NCBI RefSeq assembly: GCF_000344785.1
Contig: NC_020506.1
Location: 1,922,001 to 1,986,000, forward strand
Direction of reading: 5' to 3'
DNA length: 64,000 nucleotides
From: Corynebacterium callunae DSM 20147
GTDB taxonomy: Bacteria; Actinomycetota; Actinomycetes; Mycobacteriales; Mycobacteriaceae
Shown: positions 26,810-37,473 of the stretch, in pieces
Layout of the letters: each line of letters begins with the position of its first letter
Position numbering within the stretch: the first letter of the stretch is position 1
Notes under the pieces: model-generated
Databases searched by the model: none
Told to the model about the DNA's origin: nothing
What the model saw: only the letters and a program-made list of their open reading frames with translations
Position numbers and translations under genes: made by a program

Positions 26810-27478
26810 TTAGCGGACACTTACCATTGACGGTGAGCTGATATTCCAATGCTGCCCTTCACGCTTTAAAACAGTAGACATAGCTACCGCTTTATCGTGA
26901 TTATTTTCTGCTGAACCCCAGTAGATTTCCCGACCATCTTTGAGTTTAAGCAAAATATCAAATTGGTCAGGGGCTTCTACCGTTGCAACGTTGTTTAACA
27001 TGGCAGCGTCTTGTTCCCTGATGGAGTTTATCACTGAGATCACTGCTGGCAGGATCTCCGGATTATCAGCATCGGTGGCTTTGACCTCCACAGTTCCAGG
27101 TGGTGGGGTGCCAATAATAATGGCCTTGCCCTCGGTGTCATAAATAACATCACCATCGGCGCTGCTTTGGAATACTGCAGCAACTCGCTCCTGTACCTCA
27201 ACACTGATAGTGCCAGGTAATTTGCGGTTGATGGTCACAGATTTCACCCAAGGCAATTCCACAATATTGTGGGCTGCGGAGTTGACATTTACCCGCAACA
27301 AATTCTCCCCCTCCACAATGCCTGAGGTCTCGATTACTGCTGCTGGATCAGTGGCAGCGGTGCCATTTACCTCAATGGAACTAACTTTGAGGATCGGCAC
27401 AAACCAAGCCACTGCTCCCAAAATTGCAGCGATGGCCACCAGGGCGGCCACCACAATAGCGATAGTCTTCTTTTTCAC
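26810..27478 (-). CDS. ftsQ: Cell division protein FtsQ
   Basis: A 222-residue bitopic protein of the divisome core. A short basic cytoplasmic start (MKKKT) leads to one membrane helix (residues about 4-27). A POTRA domain follows (LKVSSIEVNGTAATDPAAVI to ISVEVQERV, about 30-105), and then the FtsQ beta domain. I start at GTG 27478, which has AAGG 9 bases upstream, rather than GTG 27484, which would be too close. The cytoplasmic tail is much shorter than in mycobacterial FtsQ. Confidence 0.92.
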   Translation of the reverse strand: MKKKTIAIVVAALVAIAAILGAVAWFVPILKVSSIEVNGTAATDPAAVIETSGIVEGENLLRVNVNSAAHNIVELPWVKSVTINRKLPGTISVEVQERVAAVFQSSADGDVIYDTEGKAIIIGTPPPGTVEVKATDADNPEILPAVISVINSIREQDAAMLNNVATVEAPDQFDILLKLKDGREIYWGSAENNHDKAVAMSTVLKREGQHWNISSPSMVSVR

Positions 27479-27505
27479 AGGCACTAACCTTCGCTCTTGA
27501 TAGAG

Positions 27506-28963
27506 CTAGTCTTGGAGTTCAGCAAGGATCTCCGGAGCCAACATGGTCACAGAGCCTGCACCCATGGTCAGCACAATGTCATGTGCCCCGGCAACCTCGG
27601 CGATGCGCTCCGGAACCGCCGAGAAATTGGGCTCATAGACCACGGGGATGGTCATTTTATCAGTGATGATACGCGAGCTTACGCCCTCCACAGGTTGCTC
27701 ACGAGCACCGTAGATTTCCAGCAATACTGCCGCATCCGCCAGTGACAATGCCGCTGCAAACTCGGTTGCGAACTCAATGGTGCGGGAATAAAGGTGAGGC
27801 TGGAAAGCCACAATTACGCGACCCTTGCCAGCAGCCTGCACTCGCTCGCGCGCTGCAGTAAGTACTGCCTGCACCTCGGTTGGATGGTGTGCATAATCAT
27901 CAAATACTGCAGCACCGGCAAAATTACCGGCCTCAACAGTGCCGTGGTACTCAAAGCGGCGGCGTACACCGGAGAAGTCACTTAGGCCTTCAACAAGCTT
28001 GTCGACGTCGCCTCCCACCAGGGAACCGGCCACCAGGGCGGCCGCACCGTTGAGCACCATATGATCGCCTGGGATTTGCAGGATCACAGAAAGCTGTTTG
28101 CCCTCAAGTTCAATAGTGGCGCGGGTGCCTTCTGCAACAACTTCAGTGTCCAAGATGGTGGCCATGGCTGGAACCTCTGGGTGTGCTTCTACTGCATCCA
28201 CGGTGCCATAACCCACCGTCTTAATGCCCATGCGAACAGCACGTTCTCCTAGATCGGCAGCATGGGGGTCATTAAGGCAAACCACCAAGGTTCCACCAGG
28301 AGCAATACGGCTGGCAAAATCATCAAAAACCTGGAAATAAGCTTCTGGAGTTTTAAAGAAGTCCAGGTGATCTGGTTCAACATTGGTCACCACGGCAATG
28401 GTTGGCTTATAACGCAATAGTGAAGCATCAGATTCATCTGCTTCAGCAACAAAAACTTCACCAGTGCCATGATGCGCATTGGTGCCCGCCTTGTTGAGCT
28501 GACCACCGATAGCAAAGCTTGGATCCATCGCAGCTGCCTGCATCGCAACAACAGTCATTGAGGTGGTTGAGGTCTTGCCGTGAGTGCCGGCGATGAGCAC
28601 CTGCTTTTGCCCTTCCATCAACTCACCAAGCAAATCGGAACGGCGAATAACGGGGATATTTTCCTCGCGAGCACGCACCAATTCAGGATTATCTTGTGGG
28701 ATGGCGGCAAAAGAGGTCACCACTACCGTTGGTAGTTCGCCGGCGAGTTCTAGGTTTTCCCGGGCATGGCCGACTGCAATTTTGGCTCCTACTGCGCGCA
28801 GTGGCAATAGGGTGCGGGAATCCTTGGCATCAGAACCCGTCACGGTCTTGCCGCGGGCCAGCAAAATGCGAGCCACACCAGACATTCCAGCGCCACCAAT
28901 ACCAATGAGGTGAACGCGAGAAAGGTCAATATTTTCTGGGGTCACTGCAGCTTGATTTGTCAT
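27506..28963 (-). CDS. murC: UDP-N-acetylmuramate--L-alanine ligase MurC
   Basis: A 485-residue cytoplasmic Mur ligase adding the first L-Ala to UDP-MurNAc with ATP. The N-terminal nucleotide fold is [16 protein letters not shown], the ATP-binding P-loop is [13 protein letters not shown] (about residue 125), and [13 protein letters not shown] and [13 protein letters not shown] are further Mur ligase motifs. It lies 27 bases upstream of ftsQ and 30 bases downstream of murG. A copy of the CGTCGACAAGC word (reverse orientation, 27997) is inside the gene. Confidence 0.97.
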   Translation of the reverse strand: MTNQAAVTPENIDLSRVHLIGIGGAGMSGVARILLARGKTVTGSDAKDSRTLLPLRAVGAKIAVGHARENLELAGELPTVVVTSFAAIPQDNPELVRAREENIPVIRRSDLLGELMEGQKQVLIAGTHGKTSTTSMTVVAMQAAAMDPSFAIGGQLNKAGTNAHHGTGEVFVAEADESDASLLRYKPTIAVVTNVEPDHLDFFKTPEAYFQVFDDFASRIAPGGTLVVCLNDPHAADLGERAVRMGIKTVGYGTVDAVEAHPEVPAMATILDTEVVAEGTRATIELEGKQLSVILQIPGDHMVLNGAAALVAGSLVGGDVDKLVEGLSDFSGVRRRFEYHGTVEAGNFAGAAVFDDYAHHPTEVQAVLTAARERVQAAGKGRVIVAFQPHLYSRTIEFATEFAAALSLADAAVLLEIYGAREQPVEGVSSRIITDKMTIPVVYEPNFSAVPERIAEVAGAHDIVLTMGAGSVTMLAPEILAELQD

Positions 28964-28993
28964 CGAAAGCGTCCTTAAGTTGTTTAAAGCGAT

Positions 28994-30076
28994 TTATCGT
29001 TTAATGGTATCGGCAATGAGATCTGCGATGACCTCGGCTGCGTTACCAACTCCAGATTCCCGGGCAGCAGTAGACATCTGCTGAAAAATGGTTGGGTTGT
29101 TGAGGATCTGCAGGATCTCGTCGACAAGCTTTTGAGCGTTAAGGTCTGAATCCTTTAACTCAACCGCGGCGCCGGCCTCAATAACTGCGGAGGCATTAAG
29201 TGCCTGCTCCCCGTTGCCGTGTGGCAGCGGGATATAGATGGCGGGCAGGCCCGCTGCGGTGACCTCAGCAACGGTCATGGCACCGGAACGGCACACAATA
29301 AGATCAGCCACGGTATACGCAGCTTGCATATCCTCAATAAAAGGCACTGGCACATAACCTGGTTGGGCAGGTGGCAGCTCATTTTTCTTGCCCACTGCAT
29401 GCAACACCTGGAAGCCAGCCTCCAATAATTGCTCCAATGCACCAGCTAGAGCTTTGTTAATGCTGGCTGCACCCTGAGAACCACCGGTAACCAAAATGGT
29501 GCTGCGGTCTTTATCCAAACCCCACTGCGCACGAGCACGGTCTGCGGCCGAGGCATCCCGGTCACCGCCTAGGCCTTTACGAATAGGAATGCCCACTACC
29601 TGGCCTTCCATACCGGAGCCAGACACTGCATTTAAGCCCACGCCACCGAGCTTAACGCCGAGCTTATTAGCCATACCCGCACGAGCATTTGCCTCATGGA
29701 CAAAAAATGGCAAGCCCAGTGAACGAGCTGCCAAATATGCAGGTGCAGACACATATCCACCAAAACCAATCACCGCTTGAGCATTGGTATTTTTCAGAAC
29801 TGCGCGGGTTTGACGCAGGGACTTCAGCACTCGGAAAGGCAGCTTAAAAAGCGCGCTATTAACCTTGCGTGGAACCGGGACAGGCTCGATGAGTTCAAGT
29901 TTAAATCCACGGTCTGGCACCAAAGAGGTTTCCAATCCGCGGGAAGTGCCAAGCGCTACAACGTCTGCATGGTATTTATCTCGCAGGGCTTCTGCCACAG
30001 CCAGGGCTGGTTCAATATGGCCTGCGGTGCCACCACCTGCGACGACCACATTAAATGGATGCTGAGGTTGACTCAT
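28994..30076 (-). CDS. murG: Lipid II synthase MurG (GlcNAc transferase)
   Basis: A 360-residue GT-B glycosyltransferase that adds GlcNAc to lipid I on the inner face of the membrane to make lipid II. The N-terminal G-loop VVVAGGGTAGHIEPALAVAE and the second loop VTGGSQGAASINKAL are intact, and the UDP-GlcNAc-binding region CRSGAMTVAEVTAAGLPAIYIPLPHG is present. It sits between ftsW and murC, 29 bases after the ftsW stop. A CGTCGACAAGC copy lies at 29119. Confidence 0.97.
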   Translation of the reverse strand: MSQPQHPFNVVVAGGGTAGHIEPALAVAEALRDKYHADVVALGTSRGLETSLVPDRGFKLELIEPVPVPRKVNSALFKLPFRVLKSLRQTRAVLKNTNAQAVIGFGGYVSAPAYLAARSLGLPFFVHEANARAGMANKLGVKLGGVGLNAVSGSGMEGQVVGIPIRKGLGGDRDASAADRARAQWGLDKDRSTILVTGGSQGAASINKALAGALEQLLEAGFQVLHAVGKKNELPPAQPGYVPVPFIEDMQAAYTVADLIVCRSGAMTVAEVTAAGLPAIYIPLPHGNGEQALNASAVIEAGAAVELKDSDLNAQKLVDEILQILNNPTIFQQMSTAARESGVGNAAEVIADLIADTIKR

Positions 30077-30105
30077 CTCTACCTAAATCTCCTGACTTCC
30101 CACAA

Positions 30106-31728
30106 CTAGCGACGATAACGGTCATTCCATGGACCACGGTCCGCGGAGCCACCACGATTTTTGGAGTTGGGCCGTGGTGGATTCTGCTCGCTTCGATTTC
30201 TGACGCTACCAGCAGCACCTCGACCGGTGGCACTAGAAGTCCCACTTCGAGGAGTTCCACCGCGTTTGGGATCAGTCCGAGTAGCCGGGTTACGGGTTTT
30301 GGCGCGGGCGGTAACAGGCTGTCCAAAACGATCTTGGGTCGCCTTAGATTCTTTAGCTGCCTTGGAGGTTTTTGCACCGGCTGGAGCCTTCTTAGAACGT
30401 ACCGGAACATTACTTCTGGTCAGTTCACTTGAAGGTTCTTTAAGACCAAGCAAGCGGTCAATTGCTGGACGCCCATAAGAGGCCATCGCGGAAACTGCTT
30501 CTGGTTCATGGCGGGCACAGCTAATCAACAAGCCCATTGAAGCCAAGGTGATAACAGCTGAGGTACCACCCGCAGAAATCATCGGGAGCTGAATACCAGT
30601 AACAGGCAGCAAACCAATGACATAGCCAATATTAATAAAGGCCTGAGAAGCTACCGCCGCTGTCAAGGTTGCAGCCATGAGACTTAAGAAAGGATCATGG
30701 CTGCGCTTGGCGGTACGCAAACCAAAGTAGAGCAAACCAGCAAAGAGAGCGATTACTAAGGCGCCACCCCACAGCCCAAGCTCTTCACCGATGATGGCAA
30801 AGATGAAGTCATTTTTAGCCTCGGGTAAGTAGAACCACTTGGCGCGAGATTGTCCCAATCCCACACCCATTCCGGAGCCATCCGCCAAAGAAAGGAAACC
30901 CTGATAGGACTGGAAGGCGATGCCGCGCACATCCTGGAAATTTCCAAAGAGGGCATCAAAATACACTTCAAAACGATTGGAGCGGAAACCGCCACCGACC
31001 GCCAAAGTGACCAATGCAGCAGCCATGAGCAAACCGGCGACCACAATCCAGCCCAGGGCAATGCCTGCAAAAAACAGCATAAAGAGCACAACCAGCACAA
31101 AGGACACGGCCATACCGGCGTCGCCTTCAAGGAAGATGAGCACCGTCATAAAGCCACCCACAGCGGCAAACTTCATATGGTGATTCCAGAACCAGTGCCC
31201 AACCGGGCCTTTATTGGAGAGGTAATGAGCACCCCATACCGCAATGGCGACCTTGGCAATTTCCGAAGGCTGGAATTGGATGGGTCCCAATACAATCCAG
31301 GATTGGGAACCCACCTCTTCCCTACCGGTACCGATGCCTGGAATCTGCACGGCCAGCAGCAAGATTATTGAGACCACCAAAAAGGCCGGGGCAAGGGACC
31401 TAATTGTTTGAGGCCGCATCATCATTGCCAACCACATGGCAAAAAAGCCCAGCACAATCATGATGCCCTGGCGTAAAGCCGTGCCCCATACCGAGCCACC
31501 TTCACGCAGCGACCAGGTCATAGAAGAGGAATACACCATGACCACGCCAAGGCAGGACAAAATGACCACAATGCACAAGAGCATTATGTAGTCAGTCAGG
31601 GGGCGAGAGAGCAGATCATTCCAGGCATTAGAAATGCGCTCACGGATTCCCAACCCGGTCCTCGTAGAGGATGCTCCTTTGGGAGCTGCCGGGCGTGCAG
31701 GTTTCCGATATGAGCTGCCGGAGGTCAT
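30106..31728 (-). CDS. ftsW: Septal peptidoglycan glycosyltransferase FtsW
   Basis: A 540-residue SEDS polymerase joining lipid II into glycan strands at the septum with FtsI. Ten or so membrane helices lie between residues 35 and 410. SEDS features include FEGDAGMAVSF-type loop residues (here LEGDAGMAVSFVLV), AKNDFIFAIIGEELG, and GLLPVTGIQLPMISAGGTS. The cytoplasmic C-terminal tail (about 415-540) is long, disordered and rich in Arg, Pro, Gly and Ser, much longer than in E. coli. The N-terminal tail is also basic. It follows murD by 2 bases. Confidence 0.95.
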   Translation of the reverse strand: MTSGSSYRKPARPAAPKGASSTRTGLGIRERISNAWNDLLSRPLTDYIMLLCIVVILSCLGVVMVYSSSMTWSLREGGSVWGTALRQGIMIVLGFFAMWLAMMMRPQTIRSLAPAFLVVSIILLLAVQIPGIGTGREEVGSQSWIVLGPIQFQPSEIAKVAIAVWGAHYLSNKGPVGHWFWNHHMKFAAVGGFMTVLIFLEGDAGMAVSFVLVVLFMLFFAGIALGWIVVAGLLMAAALVTLAVGGGFRSNRFEVYFDALFGNFQDVRGIAFQSYQGFLSLADGSGMGVGLGQSRAKWFYLPEAKNDFIFAIIGEELGLWGGALVIALFAGLLYFGLRTAKRSHDPFLSLMAATLTAAVASQAFINIGYVIGLLPVTGIQLPMISAGGTSAVITLASMGLLISCARHEPEAVSAMASYGRPAIDRLLGLKEPSSELTRSNVPVRSKKAPAGAKTSKAAKESKATQDRFGQPVTARAKTRNPATRTDPKRGGTPRSGTSSATGRGAAGSVRNRSEQNPPRPNSKNRGGSADRGPWNDRYRR

Positions 31729-31730
31729 GA

Positions 31731-33149
31731 TTAGCCTTTCTCTTCCACTTGTTGCTCGATTGTCTCAACAACAGTGCGTGCAAAAAGATCGCCACGCTGG
31801 CCCATGCCTTTAAACATGTCCAATGAAGCAGCAGCTGGTGCCAAAAGCACAGTATCGCCCGGAGCTTTGAGACGGAAAGCCTCGGCAACTATCTCCTTGG
31901 TGGCAGCAACTGGATCACTGAGATCGGTGACAAAAACACTTGCAGCTGGGGCGTGTGTTTTAAGGGCTGCCACAATCTCGGCACGATCTACGCCCAACAC
32001 CAATGCTGCCTTAATGCGGTGCGCATGCTTAATGACCAACTCTGAAATATCGGTGCCTTTAAGCTGTCCACCCACAATCCAAATCACGGAATCATGACCG
32101 GCCAACGCAGAATCAGCAGCATGCGGATTGGTTGCCTTGGAGTTATCAATAAAGTCAACACCGTTGTCCGTTGCCACGACCTGGCCACGGTGTCCCGCGA
32201 CTTCAAAAGCAGCCAAAGCGTTGGCAATTGCCGCTGCAGACACACCTTGGGAGCGGGCAATCGCAGCGGCCGCTAACGCGTCCAGCACCCCGGCTGGTCC
32301 GGCGGGATTAATGCCGTCAGCCGGGGCCAGGGTGTGCTGCTGGGAAAACGCATTATCGACGAGTTCCCCTGCCTTAACACCTAATTGATCTTCCTTTGGC
32401 TCGCCCAAAGTAAAACTCTTGAGTCCAGCAATATTTAGTTCTTGAACAAGTTCAGTGAGATAAACATCATCAGCACCAATTACGGCAACTGGGCCATGAA
32501 GAACCTTGGCTTTGGCCAATGCGTATTCGCGCATGGAGCCATGCCAGTCAATATGATCCTCAGCGAGGTTGAGCAAGACACCCGCATCTGGAGTGAAGGT
32601 GGGAGCCCAATGCAATTGGAAGCTGGAGAGCTCCGCTACCAAGACGTCAACGCGCTCTTTGGCGTTAAGCGCTTCAGAAACTGGCAATCCAATATTTCCA
32701 ACGGCCTTGGCTGCAAAGCCGCCCTCATTCATCATCCCCGCCAGCATGGCGGTGGTGGTGGTTTTTCCATTGGTTCCGGTGACTGCAAGCCACGTGCGAG
32801 GCTTGCCGAAAACACCTGCCTGGTCCAGGCGCCAAGCAACCTCAACGTCCCCTACGACCTCAAGGCCGTGGCGGTGGGCGTCGACAAGCAAAGGGCTGTC
32901 TGGATGCCAGCCTGGTGAGGTGACGACCAAGGAGAAGGTATCAAGTTCGGCGCGGGCGCGGTCGGTGCTCATGTCCTGGGCGTCGACCAATTCAATGAGC
33001 ATATGGCGCGCAGTTTCATTGTCATCGGCGACAACCACAGTGCACTTGAGGTCAGTGAGCATGCGGGCGATGGAAATGCCCGACACACCGGCACCGGCTA
33101 CGAGGATACGTCCCTGCAATTCAGCTGGGAGTGTTGAAATATCAGTCAT
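31731..33149 (-). CDS. murD: UDP-N-acetylmuramoylalanine--D-glutamate ligase MurD
   Basis: A 472-residue Mur ligase adding D-Glu. The N-terminal fold is ILVAGAGVSGISIARML, the ATP loop is AVTGTNGKTTTTAMLAGM (about residue 120), followed by LNLAEDHIDWHGSM and DNSKATNPHAA, motifs characteristic of MurD. It is packed 3 bases after mraY and 2 bases before ftsW. A CGTCGACAAGC copy is at 32879. Confidence 0.97.
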   Translation of the reverse strand: MTDISTLPAELQGRILVAGAGVSGISIARMLTDLKCTVVVADDNETARHMLIELVDAQDMSTDRARAELDTFSLVVTSPGWHPDSPLLVDAHRHGLEVVGDVEVAWRLDQAGVFGKPRTWLAVTGTNGKTTTTAMLAGMMNEGGFAAKAVGNIGLPVSEALNAKERVDVLVAELSSFQLHWAPTFTPDAGVLLNLAEDHIDWHGSMREYALAKAKVLHGPVAVIGADDVYLTELVQELNIAGLKSFTLGEPKEDQLGVKAGELVDNAFSQQHTLAPADGINPAGPAGVLDALAAAAIARSQGVSAAAIANALAAFEVAGHRGQVVATDNGVDFIDNSKATNPHAADSALAGHDSVIWIVGGQLKGTDISELVIKHAHRIKAALVLGVDRAEIVAALKTHAPAASVFVTDLSDPVAATKEIVAEAFRLKAPGDTVLLAPAAASLDMFKGMGQRGDLFARTVVETIEQQVEEKG

Positions 33150-33152
33150 CTT

Positions 33153-34253
33153 TTATACCTCTGCCAAACTCAGCCAGTCACTATAAAACACTGCCATGCC
33201 ACCAAGCACACCCATAACGACAATAAGCCAGAAACGAATGACCACGGTGGTTTCCGCCCAGCCTACTGCCTCAAAGTGGTGGTGGATGGGAGCCATCTTA
33301 AAGACGCGCTTGCCACGAGTTTTGAAAACAAAGATCTGGATGGCAACGGAAGCAACCTCAATAACAAAGAGGGAGCCGATAATAACCATCAGCAACTCGG
33401 TGCGAGTAACTACCGAAAGGCCAGCGACCAGGCCGCCCAATGCGAGAGAACCGGTATCACCCATGAAGATCTTGGCCGGTGCGGCATTCCACCACAAGAA
33501 GCCCAAGGTCGCACCCAATCCGGCAGCACACAAGATGGAAATATCCAGTGGATCGCGGACGGTGTAGCAGCCTGCTTCTACGGCAGTATCGCAAGAGTTA
33601 CGGAATTGCCAGAAGGTGATCAAGGTATAAGCACCCATCACAAAAGCAGTCGTACCAGCAGCTAAGCCGTCTAGACCGTCAGTGATATTAACTGCATTTG
33701 ACCAGGCACTAACCACCACATAAATGAAAATGAGGAAGATAATGATGCCAATAATGCTGCCACCAAAGGCTAGGTCAATGGTGTCAATATCGCGGATGAA
33801 GGAAAGATGAGTGGACGCTGGGCGCACTCCACTTTCATCGGGGAATTGCAGCACCAAAAGGCCAAAGACCAAGGCGATAGCCAACTGAGAAACCAGCTTG
33901 GCAGTCTTGTTCAGACCCAGGTTGCGGTTCATGTACAGCTTGATGAAGTCATCGGCAAAACCAGTAGCACCCAGGCCGAGGGTTAGACCCAGCACCAGCA
34001 AACCAGAGACAGTAAAGCCACCAACTCCCTGGGCCATGGCTAACAGGTTAGTAAATACGTAGGCCACCACAATACCAGCGATAATTGCGATACCACCCAT
34101 GGTTGGGGTGCCACGCTTACGCAAATGTGATTGCAAACCTTCTTCGCGGATTTCCTGGCCTAATTGGCGATTGGTGAAATACCGAATCAACAAAGGAGTG
34201 AGGAAGATGGAGACCAGGAACGCAACGGCCCCGCTGATAATGATCTGTTGCAT
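33153..34253 (-). CDS. mraY: Phospho-MurNAc-pentapeptide transferase MraY
   Basis: A 366-residue membrane enzyme with about ten helices, transferring phospho-MurNAc-pentapeptide to undecaprenyl phosphate to form lipid I. Active-site motifs are present: [41 protein letters not shown] and the HHHFE-containing [10 protein letters not shown] loop. The start ATG 34253 is 5 bases after the murF stop, consistent with a continuous operon. Confidence 0.97.
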   Translation of the reverse strand: MQQIIISGAVAFLVSIFLTPLLIRYFTNRQLGQEIREEGLQSHLRKRGTPTMGGIAIIAGIVVAYVFTNLLAMAQGVGGFTVSGLLVLGLTLGLGATGFADDFIKLYMNRNLGLNKTAKLVSQLAIALVFGLLVLQFPDESGVRPASTHLSFIRDIDTIDLAFGGSIIGIIIFLIFIYVVVSAWSNAVNITDGLDGLAAGTTAFVMGAYTLITFWQFRNSCDTAVEAGCYTVRDPLDISILCAAGLGATLGFLWWNAAPAKIFMGDTGSLALGGLVAGLSVVTRTELLMVIIGSLFVIEVASVAIQIFVFKTRGKRVFKMAPIHHHFEAVGWAETTVVIRFWLIVVMGVLGGMAVFYSDWLSLAEV

Positions 34254-34258
34254 GTGTT

Positions 34259-35800
34259 TTAATGTCCTCCCACATTCCGGCTGGAATTGCCGTCAACTGC
34301 GGCGTGCAGCGCTTCTGCCACTCGCCATAAACGATCCGCATTTGATGCCTTAACTAGCACGACGTCATCGCGCTTAAGTTCGCGCTGCAAAAGCTCAGTA
34401 GCTGCATGGACATCGGCTACCTGATCAGTAGTAATTCCTCTGTTTAGTGCAGCCTGTACGAGTGCCTCGCTATTAGGGTTCTCCCCCACTGCGATAAGGC
34501 GATCTACGTGATACTTGGCAAGTTCGGCTCCGAGTTCAGCATGTGCTTCCTTGGCATCATCGCCAAGTTCACCCATCTGTCCTAACACTGCCCAGCTACT
34601 TGCTTCGGAACGGCCGCTTGCGGTGTAGGCAAGAGCTGCAATTCCGGCGCGCATAGAATCTGGATTTGCGTTATAGGAGTCATTGATAATGGTGACGCCA
34701 TCTTTGCGGGTGCGGACATCCATGCGGTGTGCTGATGCTGCAGCATGCGCTTGCAAACCTGCAACCACTATTTCTGGAGCTACTCCGGCTTCAATGGCAA
34801 TTGCTGCTGCTGCCAGGGCATTAGCTACCTGGTGTTCGCCAAAAACTTGCAAGCTTACCGGCCACGATCCATCTTTGGTGTGCAACTGGAAGCTTGCACG
34901 GGCAACATCGTCAAGCACGACATCGCTAGCCCAATAATCCACGGCGTGCTGTGTCTTCTTGGTTCGGCCATGGCGTGGTGCCTCGCCAGACGCAGAGAAG
35001 TACACCACCTTAGCGGTGGTGCGTGGTGCCATCGCAGAAACTAGATCATCATCTGCATTGAGTACTGCTACTCCACCTTGGGTAGCAGCGGGCAATGCCT
35101 CAATGATCTCGCCTTTAGCCTGGGCAATATTTTCCCGAGAGCCAAATTCACCCAGATGTGCGCTACCCACGTTAAGCACTGCGGCAATTTGTGGCGGTGC
35201 GATTTCAGTGAGGTGGCGTATATGCCCGATACCACGCGCTGACATCTCCGCTACCAAATATTGGGTGGTCTCGGTGCAGCGCAAAGCGGTATGGGGCAAA
35301 CCAAGTTCATTATTAAAAGAGCCTGGAGGCGCCACGGTTTCCCCAACCTGGGATAACACAGTGGCAATAAAGTCCTTGGTGGAGGTTTTACCAGCAGAGC
35401 CGGTAATGGCCACCACGTTGAGTGAATGATCAGCTACGCATAGGTCAACAACCCGGCGCGCCAATTTGGAGAGTGCAGCAACAACGGCAGCGCCATGACC
35501 GTCTGGATCATGGGCATAGATATCGGCATTTGAGTTGGTGGCAGCAACCTTTGGCACGATGATGGCTGGAGCTGGGACTTCGCGGGCAGCCAATACTGCG
35601 GCTGCTCCCTTTTCCACTGCTGCTGCAGCATATTCGTGTCCATCTACCCGTGCGCCTGGAAGAGCTAAGAAGAGGCCTCCAGGAACGATTGCCCGAGAAT
35701 CAAATTCGACGCTTCCCAGAACTGGTGTGTGCGCCTCGGCGCCACCGCTGAGTGTGCCGCCAACAATCTCGGCGATCTCCCCAAGTGTCAGCTGAATCAT
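34259..35800 (-). CDS. murF: UDP-MurNAc-tripeptide--D-Ala-D-Ala ligase MurF
   Basis: A 513-residue Mur ligase adding the D-Ala-D-Ala dipeptide. The ATP loop is [18 protein letters not shown] (about residue 130); [23 protein letters not shown] and [15 protein letters not shown] are MurF signatures. It lies 9 bases after murE and 5 bases before mraY. Confidence 0.97.
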   Translation of the reverse strand: MIQLTLGEIAEIVGGTLSGGAEAHTPVLGSVEFDSRAIVPGGLFLALPGARVDGHEYAAAAVEKGAAAVLAAREVPAPAIIVPKVAATNSNADIYAHDPDGHGAAVVAALSKLARRVVDLCVADHSLNVVAITGSAGKTSTKDFIATVLSQVGETVAPPGSFNNELGLPHTALRCTETTQYLVAEMSARGIGHIRHLTEIAPPQIAAVLNVGSAHLGEFGSRENIAQAKGEIIEALPAATQGGVAVLNADDDLVSAMAPRTTAKVVYFSASGEAPRHGRTKKTQHAVDYWASDVVLDDVARASFQLHTKDGSWPVSLQVFGEHQVANALAAAAIAIEAGVAPEIVVAGLQAHAAASAHRMDVRTRKDGVTIINDSYNANPDSMRAGIAALAYTASGRSEASSWAVLGQMGELGDDAKEAHAELGAELAKYHVDRLIAVGENPNSEALVQAALNRGITTDQVADVHAATELLQRELKRDDVVLVKASNADRLWRVAEALHAAVDGNSSRNVGGH

Positions 35801-35809
35801 GAGTGTGGC

Positions 35810-37366
35810 CTATTTTCCTTCCGTACTGCCCGGGAGCTGTTGCTCCGCCAAAGGGTTAAGTTTTGCTTGCAGTGCCTCACGCACTTGTTCGCGATCATCG
35901 AAGTGGTGACTTACGCCGGCTATCAACTGGCCGACCTCATGTCCTTTGCCAGCTACAACAATGCCATCTCCAGGCTGAGCCCACTCGATCAAAGCGCGAA
36001 TTGCTGCGGCACGATCACCGATTTCACGAACTTCCACCTCATGGGTTGCTTGTGCAGCGCCTTCTTGGGCACCTGCCAGTACCGCAGCGCGGATAGTGGC
36101 AGGAACTTCAGAGCGTGGATTGTCATCGGTGACAATAACCAGGTTGGCCCTTTGTGCTGAGAGCAATCCCATCGGTCCACGCTTGGTGGCATCACGGTCA
36201 CCACCTGCGCCAATGACGACGCCGAGGCGGCCTTCAATTTGGGTCTTGAGGGTATCAAGCACTGCAGCAACTGCACCTGGTTTGTGGGCATAATCTACGA
36301 CTGCAAGGAAGTCCTGGCCTTCGTCAATTCTTTCCATACGTCCTGGTACAGCTACTTCAGAAAGGCCAGCCACAAAAGCATCAAGATCGATGTTTGCTTG
36401 GCTTGCAGCTGCGATAGCCAAGGTTGCATTGGCAACGTTAAACGCACCAGGTAGCGCTAATTGCACGTTGAGGTCTACTCCGGCAGGGGCCTGCACCTTA
36501 AATCTTTGAGCTCCGGTTTCACTTACTTCGATGTCATGTGCGCGGAAATCAGCAGGGTCGCCGTGCGTAGAAACGCTCTGTGCGTTACCTGCAACTCCGG
36601 CCATTCGCACACCCCATTCATCATCGATGCACACCACCTGCTTTGCTGCGGCCAGCGCAGATTCGGGGCGGAAGAACAGAGCCTTCGCCTCAAAATAGTC
36701 TTCCATGGTGGGGTGGAAATCAAGATGATCTTGGGAAAGGTTGGTAAAGGCAGAAACATCAAAGTGGGAACCTGCCACACGTCCGAGGGACAGTGCATGG
36801 CTAGAAACTTCCATGACCACGTGAGTTACCCCTTGCTCGTGCATGCGTGCAAAAAGTGCCTGCAAGGTGGGAGCTTCTGGAGTGGTGAGCTTGGTAGGCA
36901 CAACCTCGCCGTTAATACGGGTACCGGTAGTACCTATCAAGCCAACCTTGTGTCCGGCCGCCATCAGCCCTTTTTCCAGCAAATAGCTGGTAGTGGTCTT
37001 GCCTGAAGTACCAGTAACACCGATGAGGACAAAGTCTGCGGAAGGATCGCCATAAATGCTTGACGACGCGACCCCCAACACCTCCCGCACGTTGTTAACT
37101 ACGATTACGGGGCGCTGTTCCCCAGCTTCTTGCAGAAGCTGGCCACCTTCGGTGTCCGTCAGGATGGCAACAGCTGAGGCTGCTTGGTCTTGTTGTGCAA
37201 AAGTTGCCCCATGTACCCGAGTACCAGGAACTGCGGCGAAAATGGCACCGTCGGCGGGCAAGTTGGAGGAATCGAGACCAATTCCGGTGATCTCAAGGTC
37301 GGAGTTCGGGGAATTGTTGAGGTTGCCTGCGACAAGTTTGGCGAGGGCCTGCAATGAAGTAGCCAT
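35810..37366 (-). CDS. murE: UDP-MurNAc-L-Ala-D-Glu--meso-diaminopimelate ligase MurE
   Basis: A 518-residue Mur ligase adding the third peptide residue. The ATP loop is VTGTSGKTTTSYLLEKG (about residue 120). The acceptor motif DDNPRSE specifies meso-diaminopimelate rather than lysine, which fits the DAP-type wall of Corynebacterium. ATG 37366 is preceded by an excellent ribosome site GGAGGAG 7 bases upstream; in-frame codons further up lack one. A 107-base gap separates it from ftsI. Confidence 0.96.
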   Translation of the reverse strand: MATSLQALAKLVAGNLNNSPNSDLEITGIGLDSSNLPADGAIFAAVPGTRVHGATFAQQDQAASAVAILTDTEGGQLLQEAGEQRPVIVVNNVREVLGVASSSIYGDPSADFVLIGVTGTSGKTTTSYLLEKGLMAAGHKVGLIGTTGTRINGEVVPTKLTTPEAPTLQALFARMHEQGVTHVVMEVSSHALSLGRVAGSHFDVSAFTNLSQDHLDFHPTMEDYFEAKALFFRPESALAAAKQVVCIDDEWGVRMAGVAGNAQSVSTHGDPADFRAHDIEVSETGAQRFKVQAPAGVDLNVQLALPGAFNVANATLAIAAASQANIDLDAFVAGLSEVAVPGRMERIDEGQDFLAVVDYAHKPGAVAAVLDTLKTQIEGRLGVVIGAGGDRDATKRGPMGLLSAQRANLVIVTDDNPRSEVPATIRAAVLAGAQEGAAQATHEVEVREIGDRAAAIRALIEWAQPGDGIVVAGKGHEVGQLIAGVSHHFDDREQVREALQAKLNPLAEQQLPGSTEGK

Positions 37367-37473
37367 TGGTTTCTCCTCCACTTTTGGGGGCTTTAGGTTG
37401 GGCGATCAGTGGACCATTGGGGCATTTGATGGTGCTCGCAATGGTGAATCTTATTGAGCTTAATAGAGAGCAA

